Assembly (NCBI GenBank): GCA_014804795.1
Contig: JAAUZC010000011.1
Span: 1 to 52,364 of the forward strand
Origin: Lachnospiraceae bacterium
GTDB taxonomy: Bacteria; Bacillota; Clostridia; Lachnospirales; Lachnospiraceae
DNA: 52,364 nt
Direction: 5' to 3'
Below the pieces are notes generated by a model. That model saw nothing but the letters and a program-made list of their open reading frames with translations, was not told the origin of the DNA and ran no database searches. Shown one piece after another: positions 42,080-50,634 of the stretch. The stretch's first letter is position 1, and each line of letters begins with the position of its first letter. Both the position numbers and the translations under genes were made by a program.

Positions 42080-43297
42080 TCAGGCGGACAGTAAAAACTC
42101 CTTAAAGGCCTTCTGCACATAATCCCGGTAAACCGCCTCCGGAATGTCTTCCTTAAACAGGATCGGGACGCTGCCCAGCTTATTCCCGGCCAACAGATAA
42201 ATCGCCTCTCCGGCCACATCCCCGGCTTTCACCGGCGCCTGTACCTGCTCCGGCAGAGAAATGATTTTTTCCACATCATCCATATTCTGCCCTGTGGTGT
42301 CCAGATAGCGGAACGGCTCCTTGTATTCCAAGCCGACTTCTTCTACAATCGCCCCTTTGACCGACACCTTCGGCAGCGTATCTTCATTTTTGTCTTCATA
42401 AATATGGCTTACGCTGTAGCCGTAACCAAGCAGCGTGATCGCTTCCGAAAATCTGATCTTGCCCTCTTCCGCGCCCATCACCACCGCGATCAGATCCATA
42501 CCGTCTTTTCTCGCTGTGGCAGAAAGACAGAATTTCGCTTTGCTTGTGGAGCCGGTTTTTAAGCCGGTTGCCCATTCATAGCTTTTTAACAGCTTGTTAG
42601 TGCTGGAAAGCGTAAACGTTTCCGAGCCTCTGTTTGTAGTATGGGTAATATCCTCCATCCAGATACCTGTATAGTCAAAAATCTTCGGATATTTGGTGAT
42701 TAGCTCTCTTGACATGATGGCCACATCTTTTGCCGTTGTATAATGCCCGTCTGAATCGGTCAGCCCGCAGCAGTCCTCAAAATGCGTATTTTCCATGCCG
42801 AGCCCTGCCGCTCTCTGGTTCATCAGATAGACAAACTCCTCCTCGCTTCCCGCCACATGTTCCGCCGCCGCTACAGCCGCATCATTGCCGGAAGCCACCG
42901 CAATACATTTGATCAACGTGTCTAATGTCTGAATCTCTCCCTCTTCCAGAAATACCTGTGAGCCGCCCATAGACTGCGCATGTGCCGAAGTGCGCACCTC
43001 ATCTTCCAGTTTTACCTTACCGTTTTCCAAATAATCAAAAATAATCAGCAGTGTCATGATTTTTGTAATGCTGGCAGGACTTCTCCTCTCCTCCGCATTT
43101 TTTTCATAGATGACCTGCCCCGTGGAAGCCTCCATTACGATCGCGGACGGCGCGGTAATCTCCGGTCCCGCTGCCCGGACAGACAGAATACTTCCCCACA
43201 AAATCACCATTACAAGCAGCATCGACAATTGCATTTTAAAAATGTGTATTGTCTTTCGACCGCATCTCTTATTTGTTCCGCTCATATGCTTTCCCAT
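42080..43297 (-). CDS. D-alanyl-D-alanine carboxypeptidase (S11 family, second copy)
   Basis: A signal segment (IFKMQLSMLLVMVILWGSIL) precedes an S11 domain with SxxK (ASITKIMT), SGN (ASGNDAAVA) and KTG (GLKTGSTSKAKF). It ends with a helical and amphipathic C-terminus (AVYRDYVQKAFKEFLLSA), which may bind the membrane. It is paralogous to the enzyme at 38235. Sporulating Firmicutes carry several such enzymes, including DacB/DacF-type; I cannot tell which. Confidence 0.92.
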   Translation of the reverse strand: MGKHMSGTNKRCGRKTIHIFKMQLSMLLVMVILWGSILSVRAAGPEITAPSAIVMEASTGQVIYEKNAEERRSPASITKIMTLLIIFDYLENGKVKLEDEVRTSAHAQSMGGSQVFLEEGEIQTLDTLIKCIAVASGNDAAVAAAEHVAGSEEEFVYLMNQRAAGLGMENTHFEDCCGLTDSDGHYTTAKDVAIMSRELITKYPKIFDYTGIWMEDITHTTNRGSETFTLSSTNKLLKSYEWATGLKTGSTSKAKFCLSATARKDGMDLIAVVMGAEEGKIRFSEAITLLGYGYSVSHIYEDKNEDTLPKVSVKGAIVEEVGLEYKEPFRYLDTTGQNMDDVEKIISLPEQVQAPVKAGDVAGEAIYLLAGNKLGSVPILFKEDIPEAVYRDYVQKAFKEFLLSA

Positions 43298-43447
43298 AAA
43301 ATAAACCTGTTATGCAGATTCTTTATCAGAACCTTACACTTCTCCCCTTACCTCGTTTATTTCATGTATATGCACCAAATGCAGAAGATATTGTTATTTT
43401 CTTTTTGGGGCCATAAGTGTTCCTTCCGGTCAATACAATGGATAAAC

Positions 43448-44212
43448 CTATTTATGCGACGAACGAGTTCTCGCATCCGATGGGTGAGTCTGCTCATACA
43501 TTGCGTAAAGATCGGGACGCCTCACTTTCGTCCGTTCCTTTGCCATCTCAAGCCGCCATGCATCCACTTTCGCATGATCACCGGATAACAGAATGGGTGG
43601 GACTGCCTTTTCATTCCAGATCTCCGGTCTTGTATACTGAGGATATTCCAACAGATGATCAGAGAAAGATTCCGTCTCCCCGGAACTCTGATTTGTCAGC
43701 ACTCCGGGCACCATGCGGGCGATGGCATCCACCATGACCATAGCGGGCAGCTCTCCGCCGGTCAGCACATAATCACCGATGGAAACGTAGTCTGTCACGA
43801 TCGTCTCAAGCACACGCTCATCGATTCCCTCATAATGGCCACACAGAAAAATCAGATCCTCTTCCTCCGCAAACTCCTTCGCCATCTCCTGATGGAAGAC
43901 TTTCCCCTGAGGCGTCACATAAATGACCCGGTTTCTCCGCTTATCCGGCCTGCTTTCTTTCATCTTCCGCTCCAGAATACGGCGTTCTGTCTCCAGATAT
44001 GCATCATAAACGGGCTGCGCCTGCATCAACATACCGGCACCGCCTCCGTAGGGATAATCATCCACTTTTTTGTGTTTATCCAATGTATAATCCCGGATAT
44101 TCAGCGCTTCGACACTGATATGCCCTGCCTGCAGGGCCCTGCCGATAATACTTTCCCCGAGTCCCTGCATCACCATCTCAGGAAACAATGTCAGAATATG
44201 AAAATTTGTCAT
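43448..44212 (-). CDS. trmD: tRNA (guanine-N1)-methyltransferase
   Basis: The 254-residue SPOUT enzyme has FHILTLFPEMV at the start, YPYGGGAGMLMQAQPVYDAY, IFLCGHYEGIDERV and SIGDYVLTGGELPAMVM (SAM knot). It methylates G37 in tRNAs reading CNN codons. rplS, the usual follower, is not downstream here; a D,D-carboxypeptidase comes next. Confidence 0.97.
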   Translation of the reverse strand: MTNFHILTLFPEMVMQGLGESIIGRALQAGHISVEALNIRDYTLDKHKKVDDYPYGGGAGMLMQAQPVYDAYLETERRILERKMKESRPDKRRNRVIYVTPQGKVFHQEMAKEFAEEEDLIFLCGHYEGIDERVLETIVTDYVSIGDYVLTGGELPAMVMVDAIARMVPGVLTNQSSGETESFSDHLLEYPQYTRPEIWNEKAVPPILLSGDHAKVDAWRLEMAKERTKVRRPDLYAMYEQTHPSDARTRSSHK

Positions 44213-44244
44213 CTGTCAATCTCTTTCTTCAGGTATATTCAATC

Positions 44245-44787
44245 TCAAAATTTTTTGCCGGATGTTTCCTTGCGTGCAAGATCAAGCAATCCGTCCATCA
44301 CGTGTACCGTCATGCGCCCTGCCTCCAAATCCACTTCTTTCACACAATCACGGATTGCAGGAAACAGCACCTTGCTCTCATCCTGCATCGTAATTTCATA
44401 GACATCATTGGCTCCGGTTTCCAGAACATCCGTCAGCGTGCCCAGCGCTTCTCCCTCTTCCGTCACCACCGAAAGACCGATCAGATCAGCCTGATAATAT
44501 TCATCCTTCCTAAGCGGCACTGCCTGTTTTCTTGCGATCCAGAGCGTCGCACCCCTGTATTTCTGCGCTTCCTCCGGGCTTTCAATCCCCTCAAATTTTA
44601 CAATAACCATATTTTTGAAAAATCTGACAGACTGCAGCTTTACTTCCCGCTCTTCCTTCGCACTCTTTAACCGCACCGTCTTTAGTTTCTTAAACTTTTC
44701 CGGCTCGTCCGTTGTGGGAAATACCTTGACTTCCCCTTTTATCCCATGTACAGAAGCAATCGCCCCTACCTGAAACTCATTCTGCAT
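44245..44787 (-). CDS. rimM: Ribosome maturation factor RimM
   Basis: The protein starts QNEFQVGAIASVHGIKGEVK (RimM N-terminal domain), has the AEDDYYQADLIG-like KDEYYQADLIGLSVVTEEGE linker to a PRC-type barrel, and ends LFPAIRDCVKEVDLEAGRMT. It helps mature the 30S head. The start is put at 44787 with AGAGGAAT just upstream; the longer frame lacks a site. Next to trmD, as usual. Confidence 0.95.
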   Translation of the reverse strand: MQNEFQVGAIASVHGIKGEVKVFPTTDEPEKFKKLKTVRLKSAKEEREVKLQSVRFFKNMVIVKFEGIESPEEAQKYRGATLWIARKQAVPLRKDEYYQADLIGLSVVTEEGEALGTLTDVLETGANDVYEITMQDESKVLFPAIRDCVKEVDLEAGRMTVHVMDGLLDLARKETSGKKF

Positions 44788-44898
44788 TCTATTCCTCTTC
44801 TCTCCATGCCTCTTTGGCAATCATCGACTCTTTAAGTTATCCTGCCGCATCCCTCTTTGAAAATCAGCATTCAACTCTATGGTTCCGTTCCACTGTCA

Positions 44899-44976
44899 GA
44901 GTCCCCACAACATAAATAACAAAAGGGGCGACTGTAACCACGCGGAGCCCCGTTGTTATTTATGTTGTGGGGACTC
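44899..44976. repeat. Large perfect inverted repeat between khpA and rimM
   Basis: The 24-base arm at 44899-44922 (GAGTCCCCACAACATAAATA then ACAA) is the exact reverse complement of 44953-44976. The loop of 30 bases itself contains GGGGC/GCCCC (925-929 and 947-951). The fold would be one long hairpin of about 78 bases in the transcript. It looks like a small non-coding repeat element placed inside an essential operon. Confidence 0.85.
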
Positions 44977-45005
44977 GTCCTCCGTCTAAAACCAGTTCGT
45001 CCTCT

Positions 45006-45036
45006 ATCAAAAGAATCCTGCAATGCAGGATTCTCT
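45006..45036 (-). terminator. Intrinsic terminator downstream of khpA
   Basis: AGAATCCTGCA pairs with TGCAGGATTCT over an 11-base stem with one unpaired base (45012-45034), followed on the minus strand by TTTTG. It lies eight or so bases after the khpA stop. If it works, rimM and trmD depend on readthrough or on another promoter. A near-zero loop would weaken it in RNA. Confidence 0.5.
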
Positions 45037-45042
45037 ACACAT

Positions 45043-45282
45043 TCAGATGATTTCCACATCTACTCTCTTATTGTCCTTTGTGGAAGCCGCTTTTACAACG
45101 GAGCGAATCGCTTTTGCAATTCTGCCCTGCTTTCCGATCACCTTGCCCATGTCATCGGCAGCCACATGAAGTTCGATGGTAATATTCTTTCCCTCATCCT
45201 TTTCGGTTACGACAACTTCTTCCGGATTGTCAACAAGCGCTTTTGCAATTACTTCAACTAATTCTTTCATTCTAACAACCAT
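45043..45282 (-). CDS. khpA: KH-domain RNA-binding protein KhpA
   Basis: The 79-residue KH protein has KELVEVIAKALVDNPEEVVV, then VAADDMGKVIGKQGRIAKAI with the GxxG loop in VIGKQGRI, and ends RVDVEII. KhpA (YlqC) binds RNA with KhpB and affects cell division and translation in Firmicutes. It lies between rpsP and rimM, its usual place. Confidence 0.93.
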   Translation of the reverse strand: MVVRMKELVEVIAKALVDNPEEVVVTEKDEGKNITIELHVAADDMGKVIGKQGRIAKAIRSVVKAASTKDNKRVDVEII

Positions 45283-45305
45283 GCCCTTTCCACAGTGTGA
45301 AAAAT

Positions 45306-45548
45306 TTATTTTTCAATACCTGCGATTTTGAAAAGCTTTTCAACTGTTTCTGTCGGCTGTGCACCTGTTGCTAACCATTTCTTTGCCAGTTCCTCGTTGA
45401 TCTTTATGGTACTGGGCTCTGTCTTGGGATCATAAGTACCGATCTCCTCAATAAATCTGCCGTCTCTCGGGCTTCTGCTGTCAGAAACTATGATTCTGTA
45501 AAAAGGAGCCTTCTTCTGTCCCATTCTTCTTAATCTGATCTTTACCAT
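45306..45548 (-). CDS. rpsP: 30S ribosomal protein S16
   Basis: The 80-residue protein starts [20 protein letters not shown] and continues [20 protein letters not shown], a plain S16. It has a strong ribosome site upstream and lies after ffh in the standard order. Confidence 0.98.
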   Translation of the reverse strand: MVKIRLRRMGQKKAPFYRIIVSDSRSPRDGRFIEEIGTYDPKTEPSTIKINEELAKKWLATGAQPTETVEKLFKIAGIEK

Positions 45549-45644
45549 GTCTTTTTCCTCTTCTTTCTTTAATTAGTATATTTTATATATTTATTTTGAG
45601 CTTTTCACGAAATTCATATTCTATTCCGTGCAGCTTTACTACCG

Positions 45645-47024
45645 TTAAAAAGGAAATCTTCCCCGTCCGCCGAGGTTTCCCATCAGGCCGCCGAACGAAC
45701 CTCTGCCTTTTTTCCCCATCATGCCCTGCATCTGCTTCATCATCTTCTGACTCTGTTCAAACTGTTTCACAAAACGGTTGACCTGAGCAATGTCCACACC
45801 GGCGCCCTTTGCGATCCTGTGTTTTCTGCTGGGATTAAGTAACTTCGGATTAGCACGCTCTTTCTTTGTCATGGAAAGGACGATAGCTTCATTCCGCGCC
45901 AGATCTTTTTCATCAATCGCGGATGCAATATCCGCCGTCTTTCCGCCCAAACCCGGCATCATCGCAAGCAGGCTCCCGAGACCGCCCATATTGCGCATCT
46001 GCTTCATGCTCTCCAGATAGTCTTCAAAGTCAAACTTTCCCTTTTTCATCTTTGCGGCCATTTCTTTTTCTTTGTCCGCATCGATTTCAATATTTTCCTG
46101 TGCTTTTTCGATCAGGGAAAGCACATCTCCCATGCCCAGAATCCGGCCTGCCATACGATCCGGGTAAAACTGTTCTAGATCGGAAAGCTTCTCGCCCATG
46201 CCGACATATAAAATCGGCTTGCCTGTCACCGCTTTGACGGAAAGCGCCGCACCGCCTCTGGTATCGCCGTCCATCTTCGATAAGATGACACCGTCTATCC
46301 CGATCTTTTCGTCAAACTCCGTTGCGACATTGACCGCATCCTGACCGGTCATGGCGTCCACAACAAGAATCGTCTGATGCACTTCCAGGTTTTCTTTGAT
46401 CTCCTGCAGCTCCGCCATCATATCCTCATCGATATGAAGACGGCCGGCTGTATCCAGAATCACCACATTATGCCCGTTTTTCTGAGCATGTTCATACGCA
46501 GCTTTCGCAATATTTACAGGCTTCTGGTTCTCACCCATGGAGAAAACGTCCACTTCCTGTTTTTCTCCATTGATCTGCAGCTGTTTAATTGCCGCCGGCC
46601 GATATACGTCACAGGCAACAAGCAGGGACTTCTTTCCCTTTAACTTAAACTTGCCCGCCAGTTTTGCCGTAGTGGTCGTTTTACCTGCACCCTGCAGCCC
46701 GCACATCATGATGACAGTGATGGATTTTCCGGGCTGAAACTGTAACTGCGTCGTTTCCGATCCCATCAGAGCGGTCATTTCTTCATTCACAATCTTAATG
46801 ACCATCTGCCCGGGATTCAAGCCGTTCATCACATCGGCACCTATTGCCCGCTCTTCCACGGCCTTCACAAACTTCTTTACTACTTTAAAGTTTACATCCG
46901 CCTCAAGAAGCGCCATCTTGACCTCTTTCAAGGCAAGCTTTACATCCTCTTCGGTCAGACGTCCTTTGCCCCGCAGCTTCTTAAATACATTTTGCAGTTT
47001 ATCTGTTAAGCTCTCAAAAGCCAT
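45645..47024 (-). CDS. ffh: Signal recognition particle protein Ffh
   Basis: The 459-residue protein has an N domain (FESLTDKLQNVFKKLRGKGR), the G domain with GLQGAGKTTTTAKLA, DTAGRLHIDEDM and SKMDGDTRGGAAL, and a methionine-rich M domain (SQKMMKQMQGMMGKKGRG). It binds signal peptides and 4.5S RNA and delivers ribosomes to FtsY. It starts directly after the ylxM stop, so the two are coupled. Confidence 0.98.
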   Translation of the reverse strand: MAFESLTDKLQNVFKKLRGKGRLTEEDVKLALKEVKMALLEADVNFKVVKKFVKAVEERAIGADVMNGLNPGQMVIKIVNEEMTALMGSETTQLQFQPGKSITVIMMCGLQGAGKTTTTAKLAGKFKLKGKKSLLVACDVYRPAAIKQLQINGEKQEVDVFSMGENQKPVNIAKAAYEHAQKNGHNVVILDTAGRLHIDEDMMAELQEIKENLEVHQTILVVDAMTGQDAVNVATEFDEKIGIDGVILSKMDGDTRGGAALSVKAVTGKPILYVGMGEKLSDLEQFYPDRMAGRILGMGDVLSLIEKAQENIEIDADKEKEMAAKMKKGKFDFEDYLESMKQMRNMGGLGSLLAMMPGLGGKTADIASAIDEKDLARNEAIVLSMTKKERANPKLLNPSRKHRIAKGAGVDIAQVNRFVKQFEQSQKMMKQMQGMMGKKGRGSFGGLMGNLGGRGRFPF

Positions 47025-47378
47025 TTAAAAATTCTCCATCAATTCCGCAGTGAGTTTTCTGATACTGTCCAGATGCTTCCTGCATTCTTCCTCCGGCAGT
47101 TCTTTTCCCTCTTCCGCCAGTGTGTCAATCTTTGTTATCGTCTTCTTTGCCTCTGTAAACTTCTTTACAAGCTGCAGCTTTTCTTCATACCCGACAAGCA
47201 ATTTATTACAGCGTTTGATCAGATCATGTACGCCCTGCCTGCTGATACCGTACTGCTCGGCAATTTCCGCAAGCGACATATCGTTATAGACCGCATCCTC
47301 ATATATGTTTCTCTGATGTTCTGTCAGCAGTTCTCCGTAAAAATCATATAAAAGCCCCTGCTCCACGATCTTTTCCAT
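47025..47378 (-). CDS. ylxM: YlxM, SRP-associated helix-turn-helix protein
   Basis: The 117-residue protein (LLYDFYGELLTEHQRNIYED, YNDMSLAEIAEQYGISRQGV, DLIKRCNKLLVGYEEKL) is the sigma-70 region-4-like YlxM family always found before ffh. It modulates the SRP GTPase in streptococci. I place the start at 47378 (MEKIVE) after AGGAAAGGCAGG; the longer frame is unlikely. Confidence 0.93.
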   Translation of the reverse strand: MEKIVEQGLLYDFYGELLTEHQRNIYEDAVYNDMSLAEIAEQYGISRQGVHDLIKRCNKLLVGYEEKLQLVKKFTEAKKTITKIDTLAEEGKELPEEECRKHLDSIRKLTAELMENF

Positions 47379-47429
47379 AACAGCCTGCCTTTCCTGCCAA
47401 AACCACAGCATCTTCAAGCCACAAACGAT

Positions 47430-47458
47430 AGTTTACAACAAATAAAAGCAGCTGTCAA
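47430..47458 (-). promoter_or_regulatory. Promoter of the ylxM-ffh-rpsP operon
   Basis: On the minus strand TTGACA (47453-47458), 17 bases and TAAACT (47430-47435) give a strong sigma-A promoter about 50 bases before ylxM. The -35 lies inside the downstream arm of the palindrome at 47450-47503. Confidence 0.75.
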
Positions 47459-47541
47459 GGAAAAAATCTTGACGGGTCAGACAAGATTTTTCCCTTGACA
47501 GCTTGGGTAAATTGTGTTTTTTCCTGACAGTTGCTTTTATT
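47441..47541. repeat. Nested inverted repeats between the XRE gene and ylxM
   Basis: The 22-base arms at 47450-47471 and 47482-47503 match with one difference around a 10-base loop. A third copy of the arm, CCTGACAG-TTGCTTTTATT at 47523-47541, pairs with 47441-47460. In minus-strand RNA from the XRE gene, the last arm can therefore pair with either of two earlier arms, one hairpin being followed by TTTTATTTG. It probably serves as terminator for the XRE gene. Confidence 0.7.
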
Positions 47542-47549
47542 AATTTACT

Positions 47550-48248
47550 CTATTTCCGAACTGTCTTATTTTCGGCACTCTTTTTATGATTACAATAAGC
47601 CAATATTCTCAATACGACAAAACCAATCAAAGTAATTCCCACAAAGAATATACTTGCAATATATGCTGTTTGGGCCGGCTCTGCACCCAATCGAATATAA
47701 CAAAAGATCAGAGCTGCAGTAAATATGCCTGAACACATCACACTGATCAAAATATCTTTAAGCGGAGTACTTTTAAACTTTGATCCCGTTTCCCATACGC
47801 CATTGTATACCATAATCCCTATATAGGCCACACCTCCGACAAGCAGCGTCACTGTTTCACCTGCGACAATCGATAAGGCCCCCGTAACGATCAATTGAAT
47901 GACAATTGCTGCCGCACAGACAAAAAAGAATAAACCGAACGCAATATTTCCGACTTTTGCCGCCTTTTCCTTCTCCAACTTATTATAATCCGCAACTTTA
48001 GACAATGTCTCTTTTAATTCTTTTTCCATAATCCCGTTTTTCCTTTCACCTTCCAAAATTTCTTTTATTTCTACATCATAGAACTCTGCCATCTGGATCA
48101 GGATACTCAGATCCGGCATATTCGTTCCAGTTTCCCACCGGGAGATTGTTCTTCCCGATACAAAGAGAATTTCTGCAAGCTGCTCCTGTGTCAATCCTTT
48201 TTCTTTGCGGAGCTTTTTCAGAAATTCTCCGATTTTTTTCGTATCCAT
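47550..48248 (-). CDS. XRE-type regulator with four membrane helices
   Basis: The N-terminal HTH_3 domain (IGEFLKKLRKEKGLTQEQLA then ILFVSGRTISRWETGTNMPD) is followed by a charged linker and about four hydrophobic segments (IAFGLFFFVCAAAIVIQLIV, IVAGETVTLLVGGVAYIGIM, ILISVMCSGIFTAALIFCYI, YIASIFFVGITLIGFVVLRI). Such membrane-tethered XRE proteins are common in clostridia; the signal and targets are unknown. AAAGGAGGAA precedes the start. Confidence 0.88.
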   Translation of the reverse strand: MDTKKIGEFLKKLRKEKGLTQEQLAEILFVSGRTISRWETGTNMPDLSILIQMAEFYDVEIKEILEGERKNGIMEKELKETLSKVADYNKLEKEKAAKVGNIAFGLFFFVCAAAIVIQLIVTGALSIVAGETVTLLVGGVAYIGIMVYNGVWETGSKFKSTPLKDILISVMCSGIFTAALIFCYIRLGAEPAQTAYIASIFFVGITLIGFVVLRILAYCNHKKSAENKTVRK

Positions 48249-48488
48249 TGACTGATTCCTCCTTTCACCTGCAGACTATCATAGATTTCAATAAAATAAC
48301 ACGACGCAAAACGGGAAACGCCGTATTATTCTTATTAGACAGGATTGTCCATTGCGTACTTTTCTTTTTGCACTCACTGTGTTAATAATAAAATGCTGTT
48401 CATTTCTCTATACGCTCTGACGCTGTGTTACTTATTCTGTTATCATTGCAATTATGGTTGTTAAAATAAACAAAATACTATGCTTTCT

Positions 48489-48896
48489 TTAACTCTCATT
48501 TGAATTGAACAAGTTCTTATAATATTCAGATAATGATACAAGGAACTTATCACCTACTATTCCGTTTTCATGCAATACTTCTTTCACTGAATCCATATAA
48601 ATTATAAAATCGCTTAATATCTGGTTTGATGTATTCAATTCCTGTTTAATAGCTTTTACATCGGCTTCCTTGACTTCAAGCCGATAGTGTTCCATATTTT
48701 TTTCTATTCGAATCGCAGATGCAATTAGTTCTTTAAATATATTTACCAATGACTCTGAATCAGCCCCAGTTTGTTCAGCAAACACTTTTTGTGAATTATA
48801 TATTTTTTCTTCACGTGCCGACTGGTAAATTGGCAACTGTTGTTCTTCTTTAACCTCCCCAGTAACTGTCCGGTTCGGAAAATTTATAATAAGCAT
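48489..48896 (-). CDS. Small helical protein of unknown function
   Basis: The frame (YNSQKVFAEQTGADSESLVN, then LIASAIRIEKNMEHYRLEVK and ELNTSNQILSDFIIYMDSVK) is helical and charged with no signal. It overlaps the end of the lipoprotein gene in another frame; the ORF can start at 48953 or 48896, or at a TTG at 48836 just after GGGGAGG. I have used 48896 but the start is unsure. Its end and spacing suggest a partner of the lipoprotein. Confidence 0.5.
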   Translation of the reverse strand: MLIINFPNRTVTGEVKEEQQLPIYQSAREEKIYNSQKVFAEQTGADSESLVNIFKELIASAIRIEKNMEHYRLEVKEADVKAIKQELNTSNQILSDFIIYMDSVKEVLHENGIVGDKFLVSLSEYYKNLFNSNES

Positions 48897-50634
48897 CCGG
48901 ATATTCCGTCTTCTCCCCCGGGACTTTAAGAACCATAAAGCTTTTCGTTTCAACTACCTTCCCATCCTCATATATTTTTTCTACCCACTCCCATACCTCT
49001 CCATTTTCCGATGTTTGCATATCCTCGGGTATTTGATCACCATAAAGCAACGACTCCGTCAATACGCTTTTTATTGTATATTCTTCGTCCTCATACTTAT
49101 AGATTGCCCAGCTATGAGAGGCCGCCCAATTACGCCAGGCGCTTCTTACCAGCTTCTGCTCTGTGTCTACGGAAGGGTTTATAATCTGCCCAAAAGATTC
49201 CGATCGTACATAGCTCCCGCTTTCCTCTTCCCAGATCCAGGCAAATGCATAACTTGCCAACTGGTTTCCAAATCCACCGGTATCAAGCATAATATCCTTG
49301 ATGCCGTCAAAATTAATATCCGTTATCGTGACATAATCATGTCGATATTCGCCAAAATCTGCCAGTTCCGGATCATCCCCTTCCGGTTTCAGGATCTGAA
49401 CCTGACCGTCTACAGTTCCTCTTAAAAAAGTCCTGACATTATACATGTTATACCAGTATCCATCCTCCTCAGCGAGGCACCGGATGGAAAAACACTCAAT
49501 TTTCTTTTCCCCATCTATGAAACGCTGATAAATCGCCAGAAAATGTTCTTCGTCCTCGTCTTCCTCTTTCCATTTCAATTCTTCATCCAGCTTCGGTAAA
49601 ATAACTACTTTCCCTTCCGGATAAACATCTTCCTCAAATTCTATAGTTTCCTGGCAAAAACGAAGCCTTAAAGACAGCTCTTCCCTTCCAAGTAACTTCG
49701 AAAGATCCACCTCTTCGGTCACTGCACATTCCAGCATCTCAAGCTTGCGCAGTTCTTTTAGAAAAGACAGATCCACCCCGTCATCGATGCTGCAGTACAA
49801 ATATTGAAGCTGTATACCATCTAATTTTTCCGGGTTATCTACCCGCACATAACTTTCTTCCAAATCTAGGGAAAGCAAATTCTTCATGCCTGCAATCTGA
49901 TCCAGCCGGAAATAATTACTGTCTTTTACATCATAATCCCGAAAAACAGTGAGGCTTTCCACTTCCGAATTTTGCATATAATTTAACAGATTTGTATACC
50001 TTCCCGGCGCGTAGTCATACAGCATTACTTTTTTAATATTTTCAGGAAATCTCTGATTCGCCGGCACCTCTCCTTCTATATCCGTCATATCAAAAATCAA
50101 CTCATCTGTTCCGGTAAGATACGTCAGGACTTCCGCCGGCACCGTATTTTCTGTACTACTTACGCGGACTTTCCTCTTTAAATCTCCAAGGCCCTGCAAT
50201 TGCTGCGTTGTCCAGTTACTCCCATCCGGCGTGAATGTAACCTGAAAATCATAAAATGTATCCATATCAAAATAGGTTCTGACAAAATTCAGATCATCAC
50301 CGCCTCCGATAACAAAAGACGAAGTACCTCTCAGAGTTCCTTTATACGACTCTAACTCTTCTTCATAAATAGGGCTTTCTTCTTCTTTGCCCAACTGCTG
50401 GCAAACGCATTTTCTTAACCTTTCATTTTCCAGTACAACTTGCCTGCCTGCCGTTTTGCCATAAATCTCTTCTTCCCTTACCTCTCCGTCAACATTTCCC
50501 CATTCATCCGATGAACCTTCATTCTGTTCCGTTAAAATGGTTTGACCTTCATTCATACTTGATGTACCGCAAGCCATTACTATCAAGCTTAAAGAAATCA
50601 CAATCATAAGTCTCTTTAACTTTTTCTTCTCCAT
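48850..50634 (-). CDS. Lipoprotein with leucine-rich and integrin-like C-terminal segments
   Basis: The 594-residue protein has a lipoprotein signal ending VMACG. Residues about 150-320 look leucine-rich-repeat-like (LLNYMQNSEVESLTVFRDYD, MKNLLSLDLEESYVRVDN, LQYLYCSIDDGVDLSFLKEL). The C-terminal third contains DYVTITDINFDGIKDIMLDT, an Asp-rich calcium/FG-GAP-like motif as in XAC2610-type domains. It is probably surface-exposed; function unknown. I recognise no family for the full length. There is an adjacent helical protein downstream. Confidence 0.75.
   Translation of the reverse strand: MEKKKLKRLMIVISLSLIVMACGTSSMNEGQTILTEQNEGSSDEWGNVDGEVREEEIYGKTAGRQVVLENERLRKCVCQQLGKEEESPIYEEELESYKGTLRGTSSFVIGGGDDLNFVRTYFDMDTFYDFQVTFTPDGSNWTTQQLQGLGDLKRKVRVSSTENTVPAEVLTYLTGTDELIFDMTDIEGEVPANQRFPENIKKVMLYDYAPGRYTNLLNYMQNSEVESLTVFRDYDVKDSNYFRLDQIAGMKNLLSLDLEESYVRVDNPEKLDGIQLQYLYCSIDDGVDLSFLKELRKLEMLECAVTEEVDLSKLLGREELSLRLRFCQETIEFEEDVYPEGKVVILPKLDEELKWKEEDEDEEHFLAIYQRFIDGEKKIECFSIRCLAEEDGYWYNMYNVRTFLRGTVDGQVQILKPEGDDPELADFGEYRHDYVTITDINFDGIKDIMLDTGGFGNQLASYAFAWIWEEESGSYVRSESFGQIINPSVDTEQKLVRSAWRNWAASHSWAIYKYEDEEYTIKSVLTESLLYGDQIPEDMQTSENGEVWEWVEKIYEDGKVVETKSFMVLKVPGEKTEYPDAYYKFSEPDSYWGG

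Noticed and set aside
44877-45059. 60-codon minus-strand frame across the khpA-rimM gap
   Set aside because: It covers the perfect hairpin and terminator; the frame has no ribosome site and reads as structure, not protein.
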